A DNA stretch of 64,000 nucleotides from Ruegeria_C sp041537925 (GCF_041537925.1 NZ_JBGOSH010000013.1:1-64000); one strand, 5' to 3'. Shown: positions 18,189 through 27,251, numbered from the stretch's first letter. Numbers and translations: made by a program. The notes: generated by a model not told the origin, from the sequence alone.

Positions 18189-19646
18189 TCAATTTGGGTT
18201 CCAGCCAGCAGCATACATACCTTTTGCGAGCTGTTCACTAAACTCCGGATTTTCGAACAAGCGTGAAAACAGGAGATCCACTCTTTGATTTGGCCAGTTG
18301 GTTTCGTATTTTCGAACAAGCTCACTAGCGCGACCTTCTTGGCCAAGGTATTGATTTGCAGCCATCATATACGCGACTGGCACTGGGCCCATTGGAGCCC
18401 CTTTTGCGATTGCTACTTCAAAATCTTTGATTGATTTGAGGTAATCTTCCATGTGAAAGTATGACGCCGCGCGCGCATTGCGGAACACGAACCCTGCATC
18501 ACCGTCTGTTTGTGTAAGCATCTGAGATGTGTCATTGATAACACGCTCAAATTCCCCGGAATATAGAAATATTAGTGCGTTAAACTCCAGCACGTGCGGG
18601 TTTAGCGGATCAATTTGCCGTGCCTTATCGGACCACGACATAGCCTCATCGTAGTTGCCAGAGGCGAACTCAGCCCACGCACGTGCCGAAATTGCCCAAG
18701 CAGAGGTCGGTGAACGATCCAGCGCCATTTTCGAAAGAGATTTGGATTGACCAAGTAAACTCTCAGACTTAGCCTTGTCTGCTGTCAAAAGCGACATCAA
18801 CCCCTGAACCTGCGAAGCGCCTGCGTATCCTCCTTCGTAGGTTTCATCTATCTGCATGGCGGACTCGAAAATCAACAAAGCGGCCTGAAGCCTGTCCGGA
18901 TTGATTGCTGGGAAAATCAAATCGCGTCCCTGCTTAGCAAGATTGACGGATTGAAGTCGTTGAGGGGAAGTGTCGAACAACACGGTTCTGAGAACGGCCT
19001 CATCACCGGCGCCCCGAAATGAGGACAGTCTGGATTGATACTGCCAGATACCAATCGCTAAGAGAGCAATACCCACTAATGCACCACCGGGGGGGAGGTG
19101 CTTTCGGCGCTTTCGGTCAGCGCCCGTCGTTGAGTCCTCTCCGGGAATGCTAACCTGCACTGAGTGAAAAACCGGGATATATCTCCCTTTGGGCAGATCA
19201 ATCCGCACCAAGGCGTCTAATCCCTCGCCTTCATAATACTCCTCCAGCTTTCTACGAATGCGACCAGCATCGACACGAACGACGCTTTCTCGCCGCTCAA
19301 TCTCGTCAGGTTCGTACCCGTAGACGTCGAGGGCAATGGATTTCGCACGAATGAGGTCGCCCCTGCCTTGCAGTTCTTCCTCGACGACATAGCGAAGAAA
19401 TCCGAGCAAGCGATCGGATCCTGAAAAACCGCTGGACAGGGCAAGCAACTCAAGAGCGGCTCGGGCATCTGCACCAGAAACAGCTTGGTCGGCTTTGGTA
19501 TCTGGCGGCCTCTTCAAATTGGAAATCCCTTTGGGAACGGCAGGTTGCGCTGTTGATGCTACGGTAGCATGCGACAAGATACGTTTAAACAGCCTGCGGA
19601 AGTTCTCATGAATGCGCCATGTGGCGAATAAACCGGGCGCAGGCAT
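18189..19646 (-). CDS. Membrane-anchored winged-helix/TPR regulator
   Basis: A 485-residue protein. A winged-helix-like domain spans about 62-160 (SDRLLGFLRYVVEEELQG, RAKSIALDVYGYEPDE, VVRVDAGRIRRKLEEYY, then IDLPKGRYIPVF). This unnamed domain is common in proteobacterial TolB/TPR regulators. One transmembrane segment (ALVGIALLAIGIW, about 190-203) is followed by a largely periplasmic TPR-like half containing repeated ALDRSPTSAWAISARAWAE-type helices. It is divergent from the small gene and sulfatase that follow, and is the obvious candidate regulator for them (inference). The exact start is uncertain: no clear ribosome site precedes 19646 and the frame overlaps the divergent small gene by 28 bp. 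Confidence 0.75.
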   Translation of the reverse strand: MPAPGLFATWRIHENFRRLFKRILSHATVASTAQPAVPKGISNLKRPPDTKADQAVSGADARAALELLALSSGFSGSDRLLGFLRYVVEEELQGRGDLIRAKSIALDVYGYEPDEIERRESVVRVDAGRIRRKLEEYYEGEGLDALVRIDLPKGRYIPVFHSVQVSIPGEDSTTGADRKRRKHLPPGGALVGIALLAIGIWQYQSRLSSFRGAGDEAVLRTVLFDTSPQRLQSVNLAKQGRDLIFPAINPDRLQAALLIFESAMQIDETYEGGYAGASQVQGLMSLLTADKAKSESLLGQSKSLSKMALDRSPTSAWAISARAWAEFASGNYDEAMSWSDKARQIDPLNPHVLEFNALIFLYSGEFERVINDTSQMLTQTDGDAGFVFRNARAASYFHMEDYLKSIKDFEVAIAKGAPMGPVPVAYMMAANQYLGQEGRASELVRKYETNWPNQRVDLLFSRLFENPEFSEQLAKGMYAAGWNPN

Positions 19647-19900
19647 TGAATAAACAGCATGAATTGGAGAAGTGCTTTGGATTGGACTCTTCGCGCATTC
19701 AAAAGTTACGAGGCCAAGATCCCATCCTCGAAGAACTCTTGTCTGACTATCTGACTTTGTCGCGCGATCTGGATACCGCCAAAAACAATTCTGACGCGGA
19801 CGCAGAAAAATTCCTGAAGGACGCCAGAGAAAGCCTTCGTGCGCTTGAGCTGGAAATCAGAGAAAAACTTTCCTGTGCCACGCAGATAGCGAAACCTTAG
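19619..19900 (+). CDS. Small coiled-coil protein upstream of the sulfatase
   Basis: An open frame of up to 93 residues, of which the part from NKQHELEKCFGLD onward looks genuine: charged, heptad-like, strongly helical, with LLSDYLTLSRDLDTA and AEKFLKDARESLRALELEI. A TTG at 19646 may be the true start, since 19619 overlaps the divergent regulator. It has no signal peptide and no recognised family. Its stop lies 12 bp before the sulfatase ATG, so co-transcription is likely; a chaperone or adaptor role would be speculation. Confidence 0.55.
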   Translation: MWRINRAQALNKQHELEKCFGLDSSRIQKLRGQDPILEELLSDYLTLSRDLDTAKNNSDADAEKFLKDARESLRALELEIREKLSCATQIAKP

Positions 19901-19912
19901 AAAGGGAAGCGG

Positions 19913-21553
19913 ATGAGAATACTAAGTTGGGCACTGCCTGCGCTACTATTGGGTTCTGCCGCGATGGCGCAGGGCAACCCAATCATTCACGACGGAGAGT
20001 TTGAGTTTCTGCGCGCGCAGTTTGGGGAACAATGGGATGCACAAGACGTCGAGATTGACGCCCGCCTAAAGGAAATCCGTGAGGCCAAAGGCGGTGCTCC
20101 AAACATTTTAAACATCCTGATCGACGATGTCAGTTTTGGGATGCTTGGCAACAGGGCAATGAACTACGTTACAGGGATCGACACACCCAACATCAACGGC
20201 TTGGCCGCTGACGGCATGTCGCTGATGCGGATGTACACAGAGCCGTCCTGCACCCCGACCCGAACTGCGATGCTGACGGGTCGACACCCGGTGCGCGCTG
20301 GCGTCGAAGAGGTAAAGGTTGCGCTGGTTGGTGAGGGTCTCGCTGCCGAAGAGGTGACGATTGCCGAGGTTCTCAAAGAAGCAGGCTACAACACCGCGCA
20401 TGTCGGAAAATGGCATCAGGGGGATATCGAACAATCCTACCCGCATAACCAGGGCTTTGACTGGGCCGCCTTCCCGACACATCAGCAGGTACAGCTGTCG
20501 CTGATGACGCGCGAAGCCATGGAGGCCAACAACATGGTGGGCCTCGACCCATCGGGGCAGACAAACCCATTCGCGATTGATCAGCGTTTCAAACCATACG
20601 GGCTTGTCACAGGTCTGGAAGCCGAGGCAGACGGGCTTGCCCGCGAGGTCGACATGGCGCCGGGCGAGGTCTGGACACAATCCAAGTATCGCGACATGAA
20701 TGAACGGTATCAGCGCCAAGCCATTGAGCAGCTGAACCGTCTGGCCGCAGAAGATGCGCCTTTCTTCTTGCAATACTGGCCGCTCTATCCGCTGAACTTC
20801 ACCTACGACCAAGAACAGCAGACTTCGCGCAACGGCGGCTACATGGCTGAAAAGCTGGAGCTTCTGGACATTTGGCTTGGTGATCTATTCAACGAGGTTG
20901 AAAGGCTTGGCATTGCGGACAACACTATCGTCATGCTGATGTCTGACAACGGTATCTTCAACTACTACTCTCCTGCGCAATCTGGGTTTATGGAACTCAT
21001 TTACCGCGGTGGGAAAACACAGCACCTTGAAGGCGGCGTAAGGACTGATGCTTTCATCCGTTGGCCCGGCGTAATTGAAGCAGGCAGTGCTGCCGGTGAT
21101 ATCGTTCACGTATCGGACTTGTTCACGACATTCGCCCGGCTTGGTGGAGCCACCGATTTTATTCCGCGTGACCGGGTCATCGATGGTGTTGATCAAACCG
21201 CCTTGCTGCTGGAAGGCGAAGGCAACTCGCGCCGTGATTACGTGTATGTGTATGAGGGTCCGGTCCTGCGGTCTGTGGTGAAACAGGAATTCAAGATGCA
21301 CCTGCCGCCACCGGGACTGCCGGGCGCTGCGGCGGAAACATTCAATGTTCTGCGCGATCCACGCGAGGAAAGTTCACAGATTGGGATTGCGTTATGGGCC
21401 GGTGCATCCTTCCAGGACATGATCAAACGGCATGCAAAAACGATTGGCAAACATCCGCATTGGCCACTGGGTAAAGGTGTACCTTACGAAGGGATCGAAA
21501 ACCTGCGCCCGGAAAGCGAACTGGCACGCGAAGTTTTCGCAAGTTGGCAATGA
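19913..21553 (+). CDS. Periplasmic type I sulfatase
   Basis: A 546-residue sulfatase with a signal peptide ending near AAMA|QGN (about residue 19). The catalytic motif SCTPTR places the formylglycine precursor at Cys113, with CxPxR intact. The metal ligands Asp71-Asp72 lie in LIDDVSFGMLG, and a second metal site is in MLMSDNGIF. The family hydrolyses sulfate esters (aryl, carbohydrate or lipid sulfates) after Cys is oxidised to formylglycine; no formylglycine-generating enzyme or anSME gene is seen in the window, so maturation must rely on a gene elsewhere. AAAGGGAAG precedes the ATG. Marine sulfated polysaccharides or phenol sulfates are plausible substrates, but specificity cannot be read here. 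Confidence 0.88.
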   Translation: MRILSWALPALLLGSAAMAQGNPIIHDGEFEFLRAQFGEQWDAQDVEIDARLKEIREAKGGAPNILNILIDDVSFGMLGNRAMNYVTGIDTPNINGLAADGMSLMRMYTEPSCTPTRTAMLTGRHPVRAGVEEVKVALVGEGLAAEEVTIAEVLKEAGYNTAHVGKWHQGDIEQSYPHNQGFDWAAFPTHQQVQLSLMTREAMEANNMVGLDPSGQTNPFAIDQRFKPYGLVTGLEAEADGLAREVDMAPGEVWTQSKYRDMNERYQRQAIEQLNRLAAEDAPFFLQYWPLYPLNFTYDQEQQTSRNGGYMAEKLELLDIWLGDLFNEVERLGIADNTIVMLMSDNGIFNYYSPAQSGFMELIYRGGKTQHLEGGVRTDAFIRWPGVIEAGSAAGDIVHVSDLFTTFARLGGATDFIPRDRVIDGVDQTALLLEGEGNSRRDYVYVYEGPVLRSVVKQEFKMHLPPPGLPGAAAETFNVLRDPREESSQIGIALWAGASFQDMIKRHAKTIGKHPHWPLGKGVPYEGIENLRPESELAREVFASWQ

Positions 21554-21569
21554 CCGACCTTGATGGAGT

Positions 21570-21641
21570 GGATACCCCCGCTCTACGGCGTCGCAATGTG
21601 CCAGAATGGTGATGTATCACCAAGCACCGAGGAGGGTATCC
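21570..21641. repeat. 72-bp inverted-repeat element with an internal palindrome
   Basis: GGATACCC (21570-21577) and GGGTATCC (21634-21641) bound the segment, with partial CTC/GAG continuation of the arms. Inside lies GGTGATGTATCACC (21608-21621), a 14-bp palindrome with 6-bp arms. It lies just after the sulfatase stop. It could be an IS or MITE remnant or a transcript-end structure; there is no T-run to make it a clear terminator. Confidence 0.5.
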
Positions 21642-21808
21642 AGGATCTGTCGCAAAGTTTGAAGTCTGCACGATTTGATCATTTGTTGCGCTCGAACTGG
21701 GGCAAATTCTGATCCTAATGTTCACAGATTGACGAATGGCCACCTCGTTTGCGACCAGCCAGTCAAACATTACCTGATTACGTTTGGGTTCGCGGCTTAA
21801 GGGCACAA

Positions 21809-23224
21809 TTAGTTGCCACTTAGGTGCTTCTGATTTGCGCTGCTCGCCTCGCAGATCCACACACCGATCTGTTCGCTTTTCCCCCTTAAGTCCTGCATCC
21901 CGGCAAACTTCAGATTTGAAACCAGCGCTTGCTTGACCTTACCGTTCTGATTAATTGACTTAACCAGATCATCGCTGACCGCCAATGATGTGTTCAGCTT
22001 CCTGGTAAGAGTTTCTAATCTACTTGCAACATTTACCGTATCCCCAATGACACTGTACTCCAGTCGTCGCTGATTTCCTATGTCGCCAGAGATGACAGGA
22101 CCGTAGTGAACTCCGATGCCAATGTGGACCGGGAGATGTCCATTTGCCTCTCTCTCCTCGTTCCATTTTTTTAGCGAGTTCAGCATATCGAAGGCGCAGT
22201 TAAGCGCGTTTTCAGCGTCATCAGAACCGGGTTCCGGCGTGCCAAAGGTCGCCATCAGTCCGTCGCCGAGGTATTTGTCCAGCGTTCCACCGTTCTCAAA
22301 AACGGCTTTGCCAAGCCGGTCATGATATTCTCGAAGGAAAGTGACAACCTCGCTCGGAGTATCGTTCTCACACATTGTGGTGAAACCTACGACGTCAACG
22401 AACATGACCGCCACGTCCTGCTCGCGGGCACCACCAAGCTCCCCTTCGGAGGTGCTGAGGCGGTCCACAACGTTCGGAGAAAAGTAGCGTGCGAGGCTGG
22501 CACGTGACCTTTCCGTGGTAATTCGACTTTCTACAAGCCGACGGGACCGGCGCACGACCGCGGCCAAGCCAGCGGTCACGAGAAGACATACGATGATCTC
22601 CTGCGCCCAGAATCCTAGATAGATAAAGTTCGGGTCTGAACGCGCTTGCAAAAAGTTCTCAACAGATCGCTCGGCAAGATCGAGATTGGTAAACGTGCCA
22701 GGTAGATGCAAGAACCAGGCGAGCATTCCGGTGCGCGCTACCACAATACAGAAGCCGCACCACAGGACGAGACTCGGACGGAAACTGAATGCGGCTTGCA
22801 TCAGAAACAGGTAGAAATATGAGAACTGGCTGCCGTTCATTAGTATCGCCGGCGGCATATCCAATTCGGCGAACGGGCTTTGACTGCTGGTAACGAGCGC
22901 CAGCAAGGCACAGTCGACAGCGACAAAAACATACTTCGCTGTCCTACCCAGCCAACCATGCCTTGCACAGTAGAACTGAACTAGACCGAGAATGGCGAAA
23001 ATCGCGATTTGCGATATATCATATAGAAAACTAAGTCCGCGGCTTTGTGTATCAACCGCAACCCAGATCAGGACGACGCAAAGAGCAAGCGTTCGAACCT
23101 TGGCAGCAAGCATCAAACCCTGCCGTTCGGCCTCGACGAACGTATCGTCGTTGCGTTGAGCAAGTCTAAGATTGACGTCTTCTTCCGCCAATCGATGCGT
23201 TGCGGGTTTCGGCGCCCCTATCAC
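21809..23224 (-). CDS. Membrane-bound class III adenylate cyclase
   Basis: About 471 residues. An N-terminal half with about six hydrophobic segments (VRTLALCVVLIWVAV, ISQIAIFAILGLVQF, IVCLLVTAGLAAVV and others) is followed by a class III cyclase domain from about residue 270. The metal-binding Asp residues are in FVDVVGF and LGDGLMATFG. The adenine-selecting Lys is in LDKYLGDG with its partner Asp in VIGDTVN, and the transition-state pair Asn/Arg is in NVASRLE, so it should make cAMP. GTG at 23222-23224 is chosen because GGAGG lies about 8 nt upstream; a TTG 15 nt earlier is the alternative. It probably signals a membrane-sensed stimulus to CRP-type regulators (inference). Confidence 0.88.
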   Translation of the reverse strand: MIGAPKPATHRLAEEDVNLRLAQRNDDTFVEAERQGLMLAAKVRTLALCVVLIWVAVDTQSRGLSFLYDISQIAIFAILGLVQFYCARHGWLGRTAKYVFVAVDCALLALVTSSQSPFAELDMPPAILMNGSQFSYFYLFLMQAAFSFRPSLVLWCGFCIVVARTGMLAWFLHLPGTFTNLDLAERSVENFLQARSDPNFIYLGFWAQEIIVCLLVTAGLAAVVRRSRRLVESRITTERSRASLARYFSPNVVDRLSTSEGELGGAREQDVAVMFVDVVGFTTMCENDTPSEVVTFLREYHDRLGKAVFENGGTLDKYLGDGLMATFGTPEPGSDDAENALNCAFDMLNSLKKWNEEREANGHLPVHIGIGVHYGPVISGDIGNQRRLEYSVIGDTVNVASRLETLTRKLNTSLAVSDDLVKSINQNGKVKQALVSNLKFAGMQDLRGKSEQIGVWICEASSANQKHLSGN

Positions 23225-23295
23225 TCCAATACCCTCCAATAGTGCATATCATAATGGTCGAAGTGAATGCTGGGGTGTCCACTTGTTTGTTTGGT

Positions 23296-23523
23296 TTACC
23301 GATTACGGGGATGGTTGCGCGCTTGGCGCTCATTCCCCCGTTTGTAGTTGCCGGTTATCCGAGCCATTTCCTGCTGCTGGCTTTCGAAGTCCATGCCGTC
23401 CATGTCTTGCAGAAACCACCTTGCCTTGTCGCCCCTGAGCGTCGACGCAGTCTTGGCGCGATGTTCGACGATAACGTCGCCGTTCTTCGCGCGCCTGAAA
23501 GTGAATCCCAGATCGCTCATCAT
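23296..23523 (-). CDS. Small conserved-looking hypothetical protein, 75 aa
   Basis: A compact protein beginning MMSDLGFTFRRAKNGDVIVE, with a plausible beta-rich N-terminal half and then an acidic helix (DKARWFLQDMDGMDFESQQ) and a basic tail. An AGGGG site precedes the paired ATG codons (either may be used). The pattern of a short FxFRR beta-strand domain recalls small proteins seen in Rhodobacterales, but I cannot name a family or function. Confidence 0.55.
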   Translation of the reverse strand: MMSDLGFTFRRAKNGDVIVEHRAKTASTLRGDKARWFLQDMDGMDFESQQQEMARITGNYKRGNERQARNHPRNR

Positions 23524-23682
23524 GCTACCCCTGCGCGGTTCCTTTGGCGCTTAGAGACAAGATAATCACTCAAGGGTCAAACCGATCCTGGGATTCTCGA
23601 CTTCCAATTGAATGGCACCAGACAACTCAAGCCCAAGATCCCCTTTGGCCATCAGGCTAGAAGCCTGACAGAAAGAAGAAAT

Positions 23683-24179
23683 CTAAGCGTACCTGTAGAC
23701 CAGATCTCTTGGGTCTTCTCGTACGGCGTTTTCATCCAGTATACCGCCCAACCGTTCCGCAAGGCGACGCGAACGAAGGTTATCCGGATCAATATAACTG
23801 ACGAGTGTCGGGGCGACATCCCAGCTACATGCCCAATCTCGCAGAGTTTGCGCAGCCTCAAACGCATAGCCTTTTCCTTCTGCATCAGCGTAGACAAACC
23901 AGCCAAGTTCGGTTTCTGGGAAAAGAGGTCCTGAATCGATACCAACCTGCCCCAGACAAGTTCCTGTATTCCTATCTTCCATCATCAGTGCTCCGTGCCC
24001 CATGAGGGCCACTGTGCGACGTCGTGGCAGAATATCCCCCAGGCAAGACGGGGCGATACTGGTCCGCCCATGAACTCTGAACGTTCTGAAGTCATGAGCG
24101 CCAGATAGCCGGACCAATCTTCCATTTTAGGCGGTCGAAGAAAAAGCCGTTCGGTTTTAAGTGTCGGAATTTCAATCAC
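23683..24179 (-). pseudogene. GNAT-family acetyltransferase with a frameshift
   Basis: The N-terminal frame (MIEIPTLKTERLFLRPPKME to CHDVAQW) is the start of a RimJ/RimL-like GNAT. At about 24008-24011 one base is missing, and the rest continues in another frame from ALMGHGALMMEDR through GWFVYADAEGKGYAFEAAQT, the acetyl-CoA-binding motif, to RLGGILDENAVRED. Joined, the two parts give a normal ~165-residue protein. It is either a pseudogene or a sequencing error at that position. Confidence 0.8.
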
Positions 24180-24263
24180 TTGTCGCCTATTTCTTTGAGA
24201 GTGCTGGACTATGGGGAGCTATGAGGTAAGCCGCCGCCAGTTTCCGTATCTCGGTTCCTTTAG

Positions 24264-24770
24264 TTAGAACTTGTAGGACATCCGAAGCGTAACTGAATCA
24301 GCCGTTATGTCGTCACCTGAGGTGTCATAAGTGTCCCGCAGGTATTCAAGACCAACCAGAATCCTGTCTGTTGCGCGGTACGTAACACCAACACCAGCAG
24401 AATAGCCGTCTTCGCTTAAGGACCCTCCATCGATATTCGCGTAGCCCACTACACCATAGAGATATGTTCGGCCAAAAACGTGCCCGCCTTTGAACTTCAG
24501 GCGTAACGTGCCAGCTTTTTCGGTTTCGTTTTCCGATACAAGTTCAGCCCCGGCATCATAGGTAACTTCGCCACCAAAAACGTAGCCGTCGAATTCGTGC
24601 AGATAGCCAACGTGCAAACCCAGAGCGCCATTTCCATTGTCGTTGTCACCGTCGGATAGGTCGACTGTTGATAGCTGCAAACCCGCGTTGAAGCCGGTCC
24701 AACTCTCATCTGCGTAGGACTGCGTCGGCACCAAGACGGCAAGTGTGATCATCGAGATAGCTTTCATCAT
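24264..24770 (-). CDS. Outer-membrane beta-barrel protein (Omp25/opacity type)
   Basis: About 168 residues. A signal peptide, MMKAISMITLAVLVPTQSYA, leads to a mature chain beginning DESWTGFNAGLQLS. Alternating hydrophobic/polar strands follow: GALGLHVGYLHEF, YVFGGEVTYDAG, TLRLKFKGGHVF, TYLYGVVGYANID, GYSAGVGVTYRATDRILVGLEYL, ending in TLRMSYKF with the C-terminal Phe that directs barrel insertion. This is the typical eight-stranded layout. The ATG at 24770 is chosen because it gives a clean signal peptide; the longer frame adds a charged leader. The role is probably structural or adhesive. Confidence 0.8.
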   Translation of the reverse strand: MMKAISMITLAVLVPTQSYADESWTGFNAGLQLSTVDLSDGDNDNGNGALGLHVGYLHEFDGYVFGGEVTYDAGAELVSENETEKAGTLRLKFKGGHVFGRTYLYGVVGYANIDGGSLSEDGYSAGVGVTYRATDRILVGLEYLRDTYDTSGDDITADSVTLRMSYKF

Positions 24771-24914
24771 ATCGGTCCGTTCTCGTTCTTCGTGTGGAAA
24801 GGACATCTGATCGCTGACCAATTGGGCTGGTCAGCGGAGATGGTTTTCTGAGATGGAGAGGATGTTGAAATTTCTGCTGCCCCTTTTTAGTTCAGCAGTG
24901 ATCCAACAGTCTGA

Positions 24915-25415
24915 TCATAGGATAGGTTTCGGCTTGCTGTTCATTTGAAGCAGTTTTCCTGATTTGTCGTAACGCGCAGTAACTAGAACGCGACGCGCGT
25001 GGGCTACTTCCAATGGACCTCCGACGACCTCCCAGAGCCCAAAAGTAAAGAGATCCAACGTACCATGACCTGCCGCGCGAGCCAGGTTTGACTTTGTCCG
25101 GGGTTCCACGTCATAGATTGCGACCCAATCGCCATTGGTTTGTTGTTTTAGCGTTTCTGGTGAACCCAACTGTCGTTCGACGTTAAAGCGGGTCGCTTCC
25201 CGGCTGACGACGCTCAGATCTGGACCATCACTGCCTGTTGCAGCCATGTTTGCGGCGCATCCACTTAGCGTGACGCCAATCGAGAGCGCGACAATTGCTG
25301 AGCGCACGTGTCGGATAGAGCCGGCAATAAACTCGAGCAACTCGTGAATACCTGATAGGCGTGACACCTGGCGTAGCTCGGACGGAGAAACATATTCAGA
25401 AGTGAGAACGTACAT
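24915..25415 (-). CDS. Lipoprotein of unknown function
   Basis: About 166 residues. The lipobox LSGC follows the hydrophobic stretch SAIVALSIGVTLSGCAAN, but the charged region before it is unusually long (about 50 residues, MYVLTSEYVSPSELRQ...). The true start may therefore lie nearer the lipobox or the N-region may be atypical. The mature part contains NVERQLGSPETLKQ and IYDVEPRTKSNLARAAGHG, a layout like SmpA/OmlA-type outer-membrane lipoproteins, without firm assignment. AGGAA precedes the ATG at 25415. It is divergent from the TetR gene with the operator between them, and so may be its target. Confidence 0.65.
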   Translation of the reverse strand: MYVLTSEYVSPSELRQVSRLSGIHELLEFIAGSIRHVRSAIVALSIGVTLSGCAANMAATGSDGPDLSVVSREATRFNVERQLGSPETLKQQTNGDWVAIYDVEPRTKSNLARAAGHGTLDLFTFGLWEVVGGPLEVAHARRVLVTARYDKSGKLLQMNSKPKPIL

Positions 25416-25577
25416 GGTCTTGGTTCCTGGTTTATGGGCACAATTCAACCGGACCCGCAAAGCGATGTGGCTCGCGGAATTGGGCTGCGTCAGCGCATCG
25501 TCTTGTTCGGGTGGCAGGCGAATGGCATTGCTCTGCCGGGTGAGTCGGAGTACAAACCGACCGTGGGTCTGTATTTA

Positions 25578-25596
25578 CAAACCGCCGGTCGGTTTG
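25578..25596. promoter_or_regulatory. Probable TetR-family operator
   Basis: CAAACCG (25578-25584) and CGGTTTG (25590-25596) form an inverted repeat around CCGGT. A partial direct copy, ACAAACCGACCG, lies at 25552-25563, 25 bp upstream. Position between the lipoprotein and tetR starts, with the tetR start 15 bp away, fits autorepression (inference). Confidence 0.65.
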
Positions 25597-25610
25597 CAAG
25601 GGGAAAGTGA

Positions 25611-26336
25611 ATGAAAAACACCAAGCGGAAGAATATGCCGCCAGAGGAGCGACGCGCACAGCTACTGGGATGTGCGCAAATGCTGTTCTTTTCTAAAGGC
25701 TTCGAAGATACGACAATCCAGGATGTGCTTGATCTGGCAGGTGTTTCGAAAGGTGGATTTTATCATCACTTCAAATCCAAGGATGAATTGTTGTTCGGAG
25801 TTCTCGACGGAATGGCTGAAGGCGTGTTTGCTCAAATGTCCGTTGTTGCCTCTGATGAGACATCCTCTGCACTTGATCTGTTGCGCAGCTTTATCCATCT
25901 GCGAGCCAACTACTTGCGAGAGCATGACTATCCTGGGCAGGTCGAATTTTTCAGGGTTATGAACCTCGACAAGAACATGGTCCTGCTAGAGCAGTTCAAA
26001 CGCCGGGTCAGAGCCGATGCCATGCCCGTTTTGAAAAAAATTATCCAGAAAGGCTGTGATGATGGCACATTCACGGTTGCCGATGTCGAAACCGCCTCAG
26101 AACTAGTTTTGTTTCTGAGCACTTTTATTGATCTGTCGTTACTAAGGGCAATTGAGGCGCGTGGAACCGCAATGGCGGATCAGGCAGCTCAAAAATTGCA
26201 GGACGCAATCGACATGCAGTTTCTCGCAATCGACCGCATTCTGGGGTTGCCAGATGGAACCACGGATTTCGGTTGGCCGGAAGCCGTTGTCGTTACGATG
26301 GCAACTGTGCCTCCTCCACCGCCATCTATCAATTAA
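25611..26336 (+). CDS. TetR/AcrR-family transcriptional regulator
   Basis: A 241-residue repressor. The N-terminal HTH (about 12-60) is canonical: RRAQLLGCAQMLFFSKGFED, TIQDVLDLAGVSKGGFYHHF, KSKDELLFGVLDGM. The C-terminal ligand domain is helical and ends in a Pro-rich tail (TVPPPPPSIN). It is divergent from the lipoprotein gene; the palindrome at 25578-25596 sits just before its start codon. The effector is unknown. The IS5 relic begins about 70 bp after its stop. Confidence 0.87.
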   Translation: MKNTKRKNMPPEERRAQLLGCAQMLFFSKGFEDTTIQDVLDLAGVSKGGFYHHFKSKDELLFGVLDGMAEGVFAQMSVVASDETSSALDLLRSFIHLRANYLREHDYPGQVEFFRVMNLDKNMVLLEQFKRRVRADAMPVLKKIIQKGCDDGTFTVADVETASELVLFLSTFIDLSLLRAIEARGTAMADQAAQKLQDAIDMQFLAIDRILGLPDGTTDFGWPEAVVVTMATVPPPPPSIN

Positions 26337-26407
26337 CGCGGTTCGGAAAACCTACGGCCAACGTTGCTCTTCTGAATGGCGTTATACGCGTAGAAAATGC
26401 GCCCGCA

Positions 26408-26516
26408 GATGCGCTCAACCGCATGACATCTCTTGGTCGTGCGGAATATGAACGCGCCTTCTAAAGTGATGAGGTATGGGCAAATTTGCCTCAGTCCTGA
26501 TCCATGAAACACGGGC
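26408..26516 (+). mobile_element. IS5-family right-end relic
   Basis: The last transposase codons (ALNRMTSLGRAEYERAF, stop at 26462-26464), the noncoding tail and a degraded terminal repeat (GATCCATGAAACACGGGC, 26499-26516) remain. The left remainder is replaced by sequence of unknown origin. The fragment abuts a truncated acyl-CoA ligase gene, which it or a related event cut. Confidence 0.75.
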
Positions 26517-26518
26517 GT

Positions 26519-26980
26519 TCAGGGGCAATTGTGGATACGTTCCCTTTCTACAATGAAGGGTTATTGGGACCAGCCGGATGAGACCGAGAAGGCAATAGTT
26601 GAGGGCTGGTTCGACACCGGTGATGAGATGTCGTTTGACGAAGACGGGTATCATTGGTTCGCTGGTCGCAAGAAGCAGATAATTGTGAATGACGGGTCGA
26701 ACGTTTCACCTCAGGATATAGAAGGCTCGCTGCTGCACACCCGTCCGTCGCGGCAGCCGGAGTTATTGGAATCCACGACCTTGCTCACGGTGAGAATGTG
26801 CGAGCCTACGTTGTCCAGCATCCTGATGAGCCAGTACCGTCCCCAAGCGACCTGATTACGTTCTCAAGAAAGAACATTGGCTACAAAGCGCCAGAGGAAA
26901 TCGTGTTTCTCGACGAAATGTCGCTGAGTCCGGCCGGAAAGACGGATCGCACAGCGCTCATCAAGATGGCTGAGCAGTAG
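26519..26980 (+). pseudogene. C-terminal remnant of an AMP-binding acyl-CoA ligase
   Basis: From 26529 the frame reads TMKGYWDQPDETEKAIVEGW, FDTGDEMSFDEDGYHWFAGR, KKQIIVNDGSNVSPQDIEG: the A8-A10 region of ANL enzymes (TGD, GR.K..I..G..). A one-base loss near 26736 shifts the frame. The tail continues as AAAGVIGIHDLAHGENVRAY and ends LSPAGKTDRTALIKMAEQ, which holds the A10 catalytic Lys motif PAGKTDR. The N-terminal ~75 % of the enzyme is missing at the IS5 relic. Confidence 0.8.
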
Positions 26981-27251
26981 AGCCATTCTCGCGGTCACCG
27001 AGATCCCGGCCTATGGATCCCGGCAAACTGCAACGGTCTTGAAGGGTCTGGTTCTGGATCACGATTGCTGAGGTGTTTTCGGCTTTTATGAGCGGCCCAA
27101 TGTATTGTCGTCGCGAGCCCGATGGATTCCGCGTGCTTCTCACTCGTAGCCTCCAAGGCAAGAGCGTTGCTGTGGCGATCCATGCGCTAGGCTCTGGAAG
27201 CGACTGGTCGTGTCGTTGCACCAACTGACCTGCCCCCCGAGGCTCCCTCAT

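Noticed and set aside
20108..20812. Long antisense open frame (234 codons) over the sulfatase gene
   Set aside because: The plus strand carries unmistakable sulfatase motifs; the antisense product has no family features or ribosome site and reflects codon bias.
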